Assembly (NCBI GenBank): GCA_035765635.1
Contig: DASTWZ010000031.1
Coordinates: 124,001 to 188,000, forward strand
DNA length: 64,000 nt
Source of the DNA: EW11 sp035765635
GTDB taxonomy: Bacteria; Verrucomicrobiota; Verrucomicrobiia; Opitutales; Opitutaceae
Reading direction: 5' to 3'
Within the stretch, counting starts at the first letter, position 1. Every line of letters starts with the position of its first letter. The notes under the pieces are model-generated. The model had not been told where the DNA came from, searched no databases, and saw only the letters and a program-made list of their open reading frames with translations. This document shows positions 44,537 to 53,473 of this stretch, in pieces. Both the position numbers and the translations under genes were made by a program.

Positions 44537-45424
44537 ATGCGCCTGCTTTGTCTTCTGTTGTCTGTTGTCGCTTTTCTACCCAGTGCCTTCGCGCGGCCTC
44601 GCGTGGTCACGACGCATACGGTGTTGGAGGATTTCGTCCGCGTCATCGGCGGCGACAGCCTAGACGTCGATTGCATCCTGCCGAACAATGTAGACCCGCA
44701 TACGTTTGAACCAAAGCCGACCGATGTGCGTCGTCTGGCGAAAGCCGATTTGGTCGTGGTCAACGGATTTGGTCTCGAACCGTGGGCCGACAAACTCATT
44801 CAAAATTCAGGCTTTCGCGGAGAAGTGCTGGTCGCCGCCGACTCTGTTCCGGAAAGTCAGCGAATCGAAGTCGTCGAACACGGCAACGACGACGCGTTGC
44901 GCTGGGATCCGCATGCCTGGCAAAACCCGGCGAATGCCGCCCGGTACGTCGGAGTGATCGCAGAGGCGCTCGTGCGTATCGACCCGGCGAATACAACAAA
45001 ATACCGCCTCGCCGCTGAAACCTATCAACGACAACTCGCCGAGCTGGACACGTACGCATCCAAGAAATTCTCGGCGATCCCGCCGGCCCGCCGCCAAATC
45101 GTGACGACTCACGATTCCCTCAGGTATTTGGCAAAGCACTACAATTTCCAGCTCATCTCGGTCCTTGGTCCACAACCTGACCATGAACCAAGCGCACGTG
45201 AACTCGCTCAGATCGTGACCAACATTCGGAAATCGGGCGCAACCGTGGTCTTTCTCGAATCGACGACCAGCGCGAAAATCGCGCGCGTGATCGCGGAGGA
45301 AACGCACACAAGAGTCGTCTCGGAACTCTACACCGACAGCCTTGGCGCGAAGGGAACTCCGGCGGAAACCTATTTGGGGATGTTCAAGTTGAACGTTGAT
45401 ACCCTGGCGCAGGCGCTGGAATAG
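44537..45424 (+). CDS. metal ABC transporter substrate-binding protein (Mn/Zn/Fe type)
   Basis: 295-aa periplasmic cluster A-I binding protein with a signal peptide (residues 1-19). Candidate metal ligands are the His in VDPHTFEP (about 55) and in DPHAWQN (about 121), a Glu/His after PDHEPSAREL, and the Asp in LYTDSLG (about 265). There is no His-rich loop as in ZnuA, and the Asp-containing YTDSLG matches Mn/Fe binders, so manganese is a reasonable first guess, not proven. ATP-binding and permease genes follow 26 bp downstream. Confidence 0.9.
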   Translation: MRLLCLLLSVVAFLPSAFARPRVVTTHTVLEDFVRVIGGDSLDVDCILPNNVDPHTFEPKPTDVRRLAKADLVVVNGFGLEPWADKLIQNSGFRGEVLVAADSVPESQRIEVVEHGNDDALRWDPHAWQNPANAARYVGVIAEALVRIDPANTTKYRLAAETYQRQLAELDTYASKKFSAIPPARRQIVTTHDSLRYLAKHYNFQLISVLGPQPDHEPSARELAQIVTNIRKSGATVVFLESTTSAKIARVIAEETHTRVVSELYTDSLGAKGTPAETYLGMFKLNVDTLAQALE

Positions 45425-45450
45425 TCATTCGCTCTTCTCTCTCCCCGCCC

Positions 45451-46227
45451 GTGACCGACGCCACACACAGCATCCTCCGCTTTCGCGAAGTCACCGTCAG
45501 CTACGGTCGGCATCCAGCCTTGAGCCATGTCTCCGCCAGCATCGTCTGCGGAAGCAGCACGGCCATTCTCGGACCGAATGGCGCGGGCAAAAGCACGTTT
45601 CTGCGCGCGATCCTCGGGTGGCATCCTTTGCAGACCGGCGAGATTCGTATTGGAGATTCACATACACATCATCTCCTGCCGCGCCTCGCCTACCTGCCGC
45701 AGCGCCAGGCAATCGATTGGGATTTTCCGATCACGGTTCGCGAGGTCGTCGAACAGGGTCGCTATCCGTCGCTGCGTTGGTTCGAGCGCTTCAAGCAGCA
45801 CGATCACGAATGCGTCGATCGCGCGCTGGCTGAACTCGACATCGAGGCGCTGGCCTCGCGGCAAATCCGGATGCTCTCGGGCGGGCAACAGCAGCGCGTC
45901 TTCCTCGCGCGAGCGCTGGCCCAGGGCGCCGACATATTTCTGCTCGATGAACCATTCGCCGGGCTGGACCTGCACGCCACCGAGGAACTCATCCACATCC
46001 TGCGCGCCTGGGAAGCACAAGGGCGCACGGTACTCGCGGCCATGCACGAGCTACCGTTGGCGCGGGCACATTTTCGCCACGCTCTTCTTTTGAACACGAG
46101 CGTGATCGCATGCGGCCAGGTGGACGCCGTGCTGACGGATGCCAATATCGATCTCGCGTACCGCGGCGGGCACTGCGCGCATGAAGATCCGCTTCGCTCG
46201 GCGCGCACCGCACATTTTCCGCAATGA
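45451..46227 (+). CDS. metal ABC transporter ATP-binding protein
   Basis: 258 aa. Walker A is GPNGAGKST (about residues 42-50), the ABC signature LSGGQQQR (about 147-154), Walker B DIFLLDEPFAGLD (about 165-177) and a switch His in AMHEL. It starts at GTG (45451), 26 bp after the binding protein, and overlaps the permease by four bases (ATGA). It drives uptake of the metal bound by its neighbour. Confidence 0.92.
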   Translation: MTDATHSILRFREVTVSYGRHPALSHVSASIVCGSSTAILGPNGAGKSTFLRAILGWHPLQTGEIRIGDSHTHHLLPRLAYLPQRQAIDWDFPITVREVVEQGRYPSLRWFERFKQHDHECVDRALAELDIEALASRQIRMLSGGQQQRVFLARALAQGADIFLLDEPFAGLDLHATEELIHILRAWEAQGRTVLAAMHELPLARAHFRHALLLNTSVIACGQVDAVLTDANIDLAYRGGHCAHEDPLRSARTAHFPQ

Positions 46228-47114
46228 CCGCGCAGCAACTTTTCATCGAGCCGTTCAGTTTTGGTTTCATGCAGCGCGGCGCACTGAGCGTGGTCTTGCT
46301 CAGCATCACGGGAGGCTTGTTGGGACCGATTTTGATTTTGCGTCGCCTCGCGCTGATGGGCGATGCCCTCTCCCACTCGCTTCTGCCCGGGATCGCGTTC
46401 GCCTATCTTCTCTTTGGCGCAAACTTGCTCGCGCTCTTCCTCGGCGGATTGTTCGCGGGCCTGATCACCGCGGCAGCCAGCGCGCTGCTGAGTCGCATGA
46501 CGCGAGTGAAGGAGGATGCCGCGTTTGGATCGCTCTTTGTGATCTTCTTCGCGGTTGGCATCGCCTTGATCAGCGCGATGAAAACGCGGGTGGACTTCAT
46601 GCAGTTTCTCTTCGGCAACGTGCTTGCCGTCGGCTCGCGTGATCTGGCGCTGGCTGGATTTGCCTGCGTTTTGACTGCGGCGGTGTTCGGCATTTTTCAC
46701 CGTAGTGTTTTTTTGGAGACATTTGACCCGATCTTCTTTCGCGCAACCGGCGGCCGCGGGGGACTGACGCACGTCGGTCTTCTCTGCCTCGTCGCACTCA
46801 ATCTTGTCGCTGCGCTGCAGGCCATGGGCGTGGTGCTTGCCCTCGGACTTTTCCTGCTGCCGGCGGTGACGGCGTATCTTTGGTGCGATCGACTCCGCCA
46901 CCTGTTGGCCGTGTCTGTCGCCGTCGCATTGATTGGTTCATTGCTGGGCATTCTCTTGAGTTACCATGCCAATGTGCCCAGCGGCGCGGGCATCGTTTTG
47001 ACCTTGGGCGCGGGCTTCATTCTTTCTGCGATTGGCAGCCCGCGCCATGGTGTCCTGGTGCGATTGCGCGCCAATCGCGGGGAAGTGCGCCGCATCCTTC
47101 ACACGCCCGAGTAG
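46224..47114 (+). CDS. metal ABC transporter permease
   Basis: 296-aa ABC-3 family integral membrane protein with seven to eight hydrophobic segments. FMQRGALSVVLLSITGG at the start, LMGDALSHSLLPGIA (about 45-59, the ABC-3 motif), and GMVLALGLFLLPAVTAYL-like residues near 195-213 are typical. Ends 2 bp before hemF, so metal uptake and haem synthesis are likely co-transcribed. Confidence 0.93.
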   Translation: MTAQQLFIEPFSFGFMQRGALSVVLLSITGGLLGPILILRRLALMGDALSHSLLPGIAFAYLLFGANLLALFLGGLFAGLITAAASALLSRMTRVKEDAAFGSLFVIFFAVGIALISAMKTRVDFMQFLFGNVLAVGSRDLALAGFACVLTAAVFGIFHRSVFLETFDPIFFRATGGRGGLTHVGLLCLVALNLVAALQAMGVVLALGLFLLPAVTAYLWCDRLRHLLAVSVAVALIGSLLGILLSYHANVPSGAGIVLTLGAGFILSAIGSPRHGVLVRLRANRGEVRRILHTPE

Positions 47115-47116
47115 CC

Positions 47117-48034
47117 ATGTCCTCGATCGATATCACCGCCATCAAAACCTATCTCCTCGAACTGCAGCAGACGATCTGCGACGCGCTCGAGAAGGAAGAT
47201 GGTAGTGGAAAATTCGATACAGATGTCTGGCGTCGCGCCGAGGGCGGAGGCGGGCGTTCGCGGGTGCTGGCAAACGGCTCTGTTTTCGAAAAGGCCGGCG
47301 TCGGCTTTTCTCATGTCAGTGGAATAAAATTGCCTCCCTCGGCCACAGCGCACCGACCGGAACTCGCGGGCAAGACCTGGCAGGCGCTCGGCGTTTCGCT
47401 CGTCATTCATCCGCTCAATCCCTACGTGCCGACCAGTCACGCCAACGTTCGGTTTTTCGTCGCCGGCCCTGAAACCGCGACGCCGATCTGGTGGTTTGGC
47501 GGAGGCTTCGATCTCACGCCGTATTATGGATTCGAAGAGGATGCGGTGCACTGGCATCGCACCGCGCGCCGCGCAGTGGAGCCCTTCGGCGCCAACGTTT
47601 ATCCGCGTTTCAAGAAGTGGTGCGATGAATATTTTTATCTCAAGCACCGCAACGAGCCACGCGGCGTTGGAGGCCTATTCTTCGACGATTTCAATCAGCT
47701 CGATTTCGCGCAGAGTTTCGCGCTGCTGCGCAGTGTCGGCGATCACTTCGTGCCGGCCTATTTGCCCATTGTGGCAAAGCGCAAATCACATCCCTACGGT
47801 GATCGTCAGCGCCAGTTTCAGTTGTATCGACGCGGTCGATACGTGGAGTTCAATCTGGTTTGGGACCGCGGCACCCATTTCGGCCTGCAGAGCGGCGGCC
47901 GCACCGAATCGATTCTGATGAGCCTCCCGCCGCTGGTTCGGTGGGACTACAATTATCATCCGCAGCCAGGATCCGAAGAGGCGCGATTGTACGAGGTGTT
48001 TCTGAAGCCCCGCGATTGGGTCGGCGCCGAGTGA
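47117..48034 (+). CDS. hemF: oxygen-dependent coproporphyrinogen III oxidase
   Basis: 305-aa enzyme decarboxylating coproporphyrinogen III to protoporphyrinogen IX using oxygen. GGGGRSRVLANGSVFEKAGV (about 36-56), VHPLNPYVPTSHANVRFF, WWFGGGFDLTPYYGFEEDAVHWH and RGGLFFDDF-like GVGGLFFDDFN are signatures. The C-terminal RYVEFNLVWDRGTHFGL and WDYNYHP complete it. ATG 47117, 2 bp after the permease; the frame continues upstream inside that gene. An oxygen-independent HemN is not in this window. Confidence 0.95.
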   Translation: MSSIDITAIKTYLLELQQTICDALEKEDGSGKFDTDVWRRAEGGGGRSRVLANGSVFEKAGVGFSHVSGIKLPPSATAHRPELAGKTWQALGVSLVIHPLNPYVPTSHANVRFFVAGPETATPIWWFGGGFDLTPYYGFEEDAVHWHRTARRAVEPFGANVYPRFKKWCDEYFYLKHRNEPRGVGGLFFDDFNQLDFAQSFALLRSVGDHFVPAYLPIVAKRKSHPYGDRQRQFQLYRRGRYVEFNLVWDRGTHFGLQSGGRTESILMSLPPLVRWDYNYHPQPGSEEARLYEVFLKPRDWVGAE

Positions 48035-48107
48035 GCCGCCCGTTCGCCGAACGGCCAAACCTGAGTATTGTGCCGAAGCCTTCGCTCGGTTGTTTACTCC
48101 ACCTCCC

Positions 48108-49139
48108 ATGACTTCACGTGAACGTTTTCTGGCAGCCTGCGCGTGTCAGCCACTGGATCGGCCTCCGATCTGGATCATGCGTCAGGCCGGCCGCTATTTG
48201 CCGGAATATCGCGAACTGAAGGCGAAGTCGTCCTTTCTCCACATGGTGAAGACCCCCGAACTGGCTGCGGAGGTCACGCTGCAACCGCTGCGGCGTTTCG
48301 CGCTGGATGCCGCGATTTTGTTTTCCGACATCCTGGTCATTCCCGAGGCGTTAGGCCAGCCGTACACCTTTCGCGACCAGGGCGGCATCGCCATGGAATA
48401 CGCGCTGGATTCACGCGAACGGGTAAAAGCACTGGCGGGGCCGAGCGCGGTCGAAGAGCGGCTCAGCTATGTCGCTCGAGCGCTGAAACTGCTGCGCAAG
48501 GAACTCGGCGATCAAAAAGCGCTGCTCGGATTTGGTGGCTCACCTTGGACGTTAGCGTGCTACATGGTCGAAGGAGGCAGCTCGGATGACTTCAACGGCA
48601 TCAAACAGCTTTTCTATACCGATCGCGGATTATTCGACGCCTTGATGGAGAAACTGACGGAGGCGCTGATCGTTTATTTCAAGATGCAGATCGCGGCAGG
48701 CGTGGATGCGATTCAGATCTTCGATTCCTGGGGCGGCATCGTCGCGGGACCGGACTATGTGTGCGCCTCACTGCACTGGATTCGAAAGATCGTGGCGGCG
48801 CTGCCGCCGGAATTTCCGATCATACTTTTTGCCCGCGGAACGTGCTCGCATCTGACCGATCAGGCCTTCGCCGGCATAAAAGTTCTCAGTCTCGATTGGA
48901 CCGTCGATCTTGGAATCGCGCGACACGCGGTGCCGGGCAACGTCGCGCTGCAGGGAAATCTCGACCCGGTGCTGATGCAGACGACGCCCCATATCGTGGT
49001 GAATGAAGCGACGCGTCTGCTCGAGATGATGCGCGACAGTCGCGGACATATTTTCAACTTGGGTCACGGCATCGCGCCCACGGCGAAAATCGAGTGCGTT
49101 GCGGCCCTCGTCGACCGCGTGACGACGTGGAAAAATTGA
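48108..49139 (+). CDS. hemE: uroporphyrinogen decarboxylase
   Basis: 343-aa TIM barrel converting uroporphyrinogen III to coproporphyrinogen III, the step before HemF. PIWIMRQAGRYLPEYRE (about residues 19-35) with its catalytic Arg, LFSDILVIPEALG with the Asp, GFGGSPWTLACYMVEGG, FDSWGGIV and GHGIAPTA (C-terminal) are diagnostic. The ATG at 48108 is preferred to the upstream TTG (48090), six codons earlier. A stem CCGTT-N5-AACGG (48040-48054) lies in the gap after hemF. Confidence 0.95.
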   Translation: MTSRERFLAACACQPLDRPPIWIMRQAGRYLPEYRELKAKSSFLHMVKTPELAAEVTLQPLRRFALDAAILFSDILVIPEALGQPYTFRDQGGIAMEYALDSRERVKALAGPSAVEERLSYVARALKLLRKELGDQKALLGFGGSPWTLACYMVEGGSSDDFNGIKQLFYTDRGLFDALMEKLTEALIVYFKMQIAAGVDAIQIFDSWGGIVAGPDYVCASLHWIRKIVAALPPEFPIILFARGTCSHLTDQAFAGIKVLSLDWTVDLGIARHAVPGNVALQGNLDPVLMQTTPHIVVNEATRLLEMMRDSRGHIFNLGHGIAPTAKIECVAALVDRVTTWKN

Positions 49140-49143
49140 TCCG

Positions 49144-50556
49144 ATGTCCGCCGTGCCTGTCTCTCGCTCGGAATTGCCGATAGCGGTCATCGGCGGCGGC
49201 ATCACCGGATTGGCCGCGGCGTACACGATCGTGAAGTCAGGCCGGACCGTCCAGCTTTTTGACTCAAGTGATCGGTTAGGTGGCGTGATTCGCTCCGAAA
49301 GGGACAATGGCTGGTTGAGCGAAGCAGGCCCAAACTCCTTTCAGGAAAACAGCAAGGAAGTCGTCGCGCTGGTGAAGGAACTCGGGCTCGAGCACGAACG
49401 CGTGGCGGCGAATCCGGCGGCAAAAAATCGCTACATCGTGCGCGAGGGAAAACTCTGCGCCCTGCCCTCCTCGCCCGGCAGCTTTTTTGCCACGCCGCTT
49501 TTTTCATTGCGGAGCAAAGCGCGAATCTTGCTGGAACCGTTCATGCGACCCCGCCGCCGACCGAGCGATGTCGGACTGGCGGACTTCGTCGCGGATCATT
49601 TCGGGACGGAGATCGTCGATTATGCGCTGAATCCCTTCGTCTCCGGAATCTATGCAGGGGATGCCACCAAGCTGTCGACGCGGCATGCGTTTCCGAAGCT
49701 CTGGCAGAGCGAGCAAACGAAGGGTTCGTTGATCCGCGGGATGATGGCGCAAGCGAAGCAAAACCGCGCCGAAGGCCATCCGCGAAGCTCGATCATTTCC
49801 TTTCGCGGAGGATTGCAGACACTGACAGATGCGTTGGCGGGGAAAATTCCGGCGGGATCCGTCGAATTGGGCAGCCGGATCGAGAGCTTGATCTCGGGAA
49901 ATGCGTGGCAGGTGGTTTGGAGCCGAGGAGGAGAAACACGGACCGAAACCGTGGGCGGAGTCGTGCTCGCACTGCCAGCAGCAGCGGTGGCGCGGCTCAC
50001 GTTCGGTGCGCTCGCGGAGGCGCCTTTGTCGACATTGGACACTGTTCAATATGCGCCCGTGGCCTCGCTCTTCGTCGGGTTTCGCCGCGAGCAAGTCGCA
50101 CATCCGTTGAACGGTTTCGGCGTGCTGATTCCGTCTCGCGAAAAACGTCAGATCCTCGGAGCCATTTTTTCGTCGAGCCTTTTTCCAGATCGCGCGCCGC
50201 CGGGTCACGTCGCCCTCACCGTGTTGAGCGGAGGCATGTTGAACCGCAGCGCGGCGAACGGCAGCGACGAGGAAATCGTTGCGAGGTCACTCGCCGAGAT
50301 TCGCGAACTCCTCGGCACATCGGCTCAACCGGTTTTCCAAAAACTCACCCGCTGGCCAAGGGCTATTCCCCAATATGAGCTCGGATACGAGCGGGTCTTG
50401 GATGCGATCAGGGACACCGAGCGCGCACATCCTGGACTGGTTGTAGCCGGCCAGGTGAGAGACGGTATTTCGCTGCCGAACTGCCTGATGGCGGGCGTTC
50501 GGGCAGGCGAAAAAATTCTTCAATTTCCCTCGGAAAAATCGGACGGCAGTAAGTAG
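49144..50556 (+). CDS. hemY: protoporphyrinogen/coproporphyrinogen oxidase (HemY type)
   Basis: 470-aa FAD-dependent oxidase. The dinucleotide loop is AVIGGGITGLAAAY (about 13-26), followed by LFDSSDRLGGVIRSE and GPNSF, with the RRRPSDVGLADFVADHFG and NPFVSGIYAGDATKLS segments of the HemY family. The C-terminus GDGISLPNCL-like RDGISLPNC binds FAD. It is 4 bp after hemE. HemY enzymes oxidise protoporphyrinogen or, in Gram-positives, coproporphyrinogen; the presence of HemF upstream favours protoporphyrinogen. Confidence 0.92.
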   Translation: MSAVPVSRSELPIAVIGGGITGLAAAYTIVKSGRTVQLFDSSDRLGGVIRSERDNGWLSEAGPNSFQENSKEVVALVKELGLEHERVAANPAAKNRYIVREGKLCALPSSPGSFFATPLFSLRSKARILLEPFMRPRRRPSDVGLADFVADHFGTEIVDYALNPFVSGIYAGDATKLSTRHAFPKLWQSEQTKGSLIRGMMAQAKQNRAEGHPRSSIISFRGGLQTLTDALAGKIPAGSVELGSRIESLISGNAWQVVWSRGGETRTETVGGVVLALPAAAVARLTFGALAEAPLSTLDTVQYAPVASLFVGFRREQVAHPLNGFGVLIPSREKRQILGAIFSSSLFPDRAPPGHVALTVLSGGMLNRSAANGSDEEIVARSLAEIRELLGTSAQPVFQKLTRWPRAIPQYELGYERVLDAIRDTERAHPGLVVAGQVRDGISLPNCLMAGVRAGEKILQFPSEKSDGSK

Positions 50557-50622
50557 CCGAAACGGGGCGTCTTCCCTTGACTCAGGGGTCTCGCGGCATA
50601 GCCTTCCGCGCTTTTCTTTGGC

Positions 50623-53454
50623 ATGGCGCAAGACCTGAAAGACACGTTGCAGCTTCCGAAAACGGATTTTCCAATGCGCGCCAGCTTGGTTGGACGCGAG
50701 CCGGGTCGTTTAGCCCATTGGGAGTCGATCGGATTGTACGATGCGATTCAGGAGAAACACGCGAAGAGCCCAGTGTTCGTGTTGCATGATGGACCGCCGT
50801 TCACCAATGGCGATGTGCACATCGGCACGGCGCTAAACAAGACGCTCAAGGACATCACGCTTCGTTACAAAAGCATGCGGGGTTTCCGCACGCCCTACGT
50901 TCCGGGCTGGGATTGCCACGGTTTGCCGATCGAGCAGAAAGTGACGCGCGAGCTGCAGGCGCAGAAGAAGACCGTTTCGACGGCTGAGTTACGGCAGTTG
51001 TGCGACCAATTTTCCGAAACCTGGATCGCCAAACAGACGAAGCAGTTTCAACGCCTCGGCGTGCTCGCCGATTGGAAAAACGAATACAAGACGAAGGCGC
51101 CTGCGTACGAGGCCGACATCATTCGCACGTTCGCCGCCTTCATCGAGAAGGACCTCGTTTATCGCAGCAAGAAACCGGTTTACTGGTCGATCCCCTTTGA
51201 GACCGCGCTGGCGGAGGCGGAGATCGAGTACAAAGACCACACCAGCCCATCGATCTGGGTGAAATTCGCCGTGACGGCCGACCAGGCATCGAAGTTCGAC
51301 CTGCCCGCGGACAAGCCGCTCAGCATCGTCATCTGGACAACGACGCCTTGGACGATTCCCGCCAACATGGCGATCGCGCTGCATCCAAGAATTGAATACG
51401 TCGTGGCCGACTTGGGCGCGGAGCGGATCATCGTCGCGCAACAGCTTCTCGGCTCCGTGCTCGCCGCGGCGAAGATCGAGCAGAATCCGACGATCGTGAA
51501 AACCTTCGAAGGCGCCGCGCTCGAGCGTCTCGAAGCGCGCCATCCTTTTATCGACCGCGCGAGCCCGATCGTGCTGGCGGATTATGTCACGACGGATTCA
51601 GGCACCGGCGCGGTGCACACCGCTCCGGGACATGGCGCGGAAGATTATCTCACCGGCCTGAAATACGGCTTGGAAATCTATTGCCCGGTGGGCGACGACG
51701 GAAAGTACATCGACGACGGTCGCGTGCCGGCGGACCTGGTGGGGCTGACCACGCTCGAGACCGTCGAGGATTTGGAGAAGAAGCGCACGTCGGCGGCCAA
51801 TGTCGCAGTCCTGAAGAAACTCGCCGGCGTCGGTGCGCTGTTCGCGAAAGAAAAATACGTTCACTCCTATCCGCATTGCTGGCGCTCGAAGACGCCGATC
51901 ATTTTTCGGGCCGTTGATCAGTGGTTCGTCGCGCTCGACAAAAATGGCACGCGGCAGACCGCACTCGATTCGATCGGCAAAGTCGCCTGGGTTCCGACCT
52001 GGGGCGAGGCGCGCATTCGCGGAGCGGTTGAAGCGCGTCCGGACTGGTGCATCAGCCGCCAGCGCACGTGGGGTGTGCCGATTCCGGCGTTCTACGGCGA
52101 AGATAAAAAAGCCTATCTCGATGCAGGTGTTGCTCGCGCTGTGGCATCGAAGATCGAGCAACAGGGAAGCAATCTCTGGTACAGTGCATCCGCCGCGGAA
52201 ATTCTCGAAGGTGTGAGCCTGCCGGCAGGCTGGCCTGCGCCTTCGCAGTTGCTCTGCGGGCGCGACACGTTGGACGTGTGGATCGACTCTGGGTCCAGTC
52301 ACATGGCCGTGTTGAAACGGCAGAGCCAGCTCGCTTGGCCCGCAGATCTTTATCTCGAGGGCAGCGATCAGCATCGCGGTTGGTTTCAATCGTCGCTCTG
52401 GACGAGCGTGATCGCGACGGGCTCGGCGCCCTACAAGCGCGTGCTGACGCATGGGTTCATCGTCGGCGAAGACGGCAAGAAAATCTCCAAGAGCGGTCAG
52501 TACGAAAAGCCGCCGACCTCCGACAACTACATCGCGCAATACGGCGCCGATGTGATTCGTCTCTGGATCGCGTCCCAGAATTTCACGGAGGACATCACGA
52601 TCTCCGAAAAAATTCTGAACAACGCCAGTGAGGCCTATCGTCTCCTGCGAAACACGTTTCGCTATCAACTCTCGAATCTATTCGATTTCGATTTCACTCG
52701 GGATGCGTTGGCGATCGAGCAGATGGATACGCTGGATCGTTGGGCGCTGCATCAGACCGCAGTGCTGATTCGGGACTGCACGGCAGCGTACGAGGCTTAC
52801 GAGTTTCATAAGGTCTATCAGCTCTGCAGCCACTTCGCGTCGGTCACGCTGTCAGCGGTGTACCACGACATCCTGAAGGATCGTCTGTACACGCTCGGCA
52901 CGAACAATCCGCTGCGCCGCTCTTCGCAGACTGCAATTCATCACATCTTCCGTTCGCTGGTGCGCGTGCTCGCTCCGGTTCTCACATTCACGAGCGACGA
53001 AGCTTGGTCTTTCGCGTATTCAGGAAGTGAATATGCGAACGATTCGGTGCACCTGCAGGATTGGCCAGAAGCGGCCGCTGCCTGGTTGAATCCGGAAATC
53101 GAAGAGGAAATCGCGAAGCTGCTCAAAATCCGGACACAGGTTAACGAAGCGATCGAACCGCATCGTGCGGCGGGTCGTCTCGGGAAATCTCTGGATGCCT
53201 CGGTCACCCTCGTGCCTGAGCCCTCAGCGCAGAAGGTGCTAGAGAAACATCGTGATTTTCTACCGGAGCTTTTCATCGTTTCGCATGTCGCTTTAGCTCC
53301 CGCTTCGAATGCGTCGCCTTCAGTGACCATTCGTCACTGTCAGGAGCTTGGGCACACTCGTTGTCCGCGTTGCTGGCGCTGGGTCCCCGCGCTCGAAGCG
53401 ACAGGTCAGGGTGAAATTTGCCCGCGTTGTGCGGAAGCGCTTCGTTCCAGCTAG
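50623..53454 (+). CDS. ileS: isoleucine-tRNA ligase
   Basis: 943-aa class I aminoacyl-tRNA synthetase. The HIGH motif reads HIGT (DGPPFTNGDVHIGT, about residues 59-72), KMSKS reads KISKS (about 624-628), the editing domain includes TTPWTIPAN and YVTTDSGTGAVHTAPGHG, and the C-terminal zinc ribbon contains CPRCWRW and CPRC. Length is typical. This is the first of the ileS - DksA-like - lspA run. No T-box or other leader element was seen in the 66-bp spacer. Confidence 0.97.
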   Translation: MAQDLKDTLQLPKTDFPMRASLVGREPGRLAHWESIGLYDAIQEKHAKSPVFVLHDGPPFTNGDVHIGTALNKTLKDITLRYKSMRGFRTPYVPGWDCHGLPIEQKVTRELQAQKKTVSTAELRQLCDQFSETWIAKQTKQFQRLGVLADWKNEYKTKAPAYEADIIRTFAAFIEKDLVYRSKKPVYWSIPFETALAEAEIEYKDHTSPSIWVKFAVTADQASKFDLPADKPLSIVIWTTTPWTIPANMAIALHPRIEYVVADLGAERIIVAQQLLGSVLAAAKIEQNPTIVKTFEGAALERLEARHPFIDRASPIVLADYVTTDSGTGAVHTAPGHGAEDYLTGLKYGLEIYCPVGDDGKYIDDGRVPADLVGLTTLETVEDLEKKRTSAANVAVLKKLAGVGALFAKEKYVHSYPHCWRSKTPIIFRAVDQWFVALDKNGTRQTALDSIGKVAWVPTWGEARIRGAVEARPDWCISRQRTWGVPIPAFYGEDKKAYLDAGVARAVASKIEQQGSNLWYSASAAEILEGVSLPAGWPAPSQLLCGRDTLDVWIDSGSSHMAVLKRQSQLAWPADLYLEGSDQHRGWFQSSLWTSVIATGSAPYKRVLTHGFIVGEDGKKISKSGQYEKPPTSDNYIAQYGADVIRLWIASQNFTEDITISEKILNNASEAYRLLRNTFRYQLSNLFDFDFTRDALAIEQMDTLDRWALHQTAVLIRDCTAAYEAYEFHKVYQLCSHFASVTLSAVYHDILKDRLYTLGTNNPLRRSSQTAIHHIFRSLVRVLAPVLTFTSDEAWSFAYSGSEYANDSVHLQDWPEAAAAWLNPEIEEEIAKLLKIRTQVNEAIEPHRAAGRLGKSLDASVTLVPEPSAQKVLEKHRDFLPELFIVSHVALAPASNASPSVTIRHCQELGHTRCPRCWRWVPALEATGQGEICPRCAEALRSS

Positions 53455-53473
53455 CTCTTTCTCAACTTACCTC

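Noticed and set aside
48040..48054. Stem in the hemF-hemE gap as terminator
   Set aside because: Five-bp stem without U-tract; the genes are probably co-transcribed.
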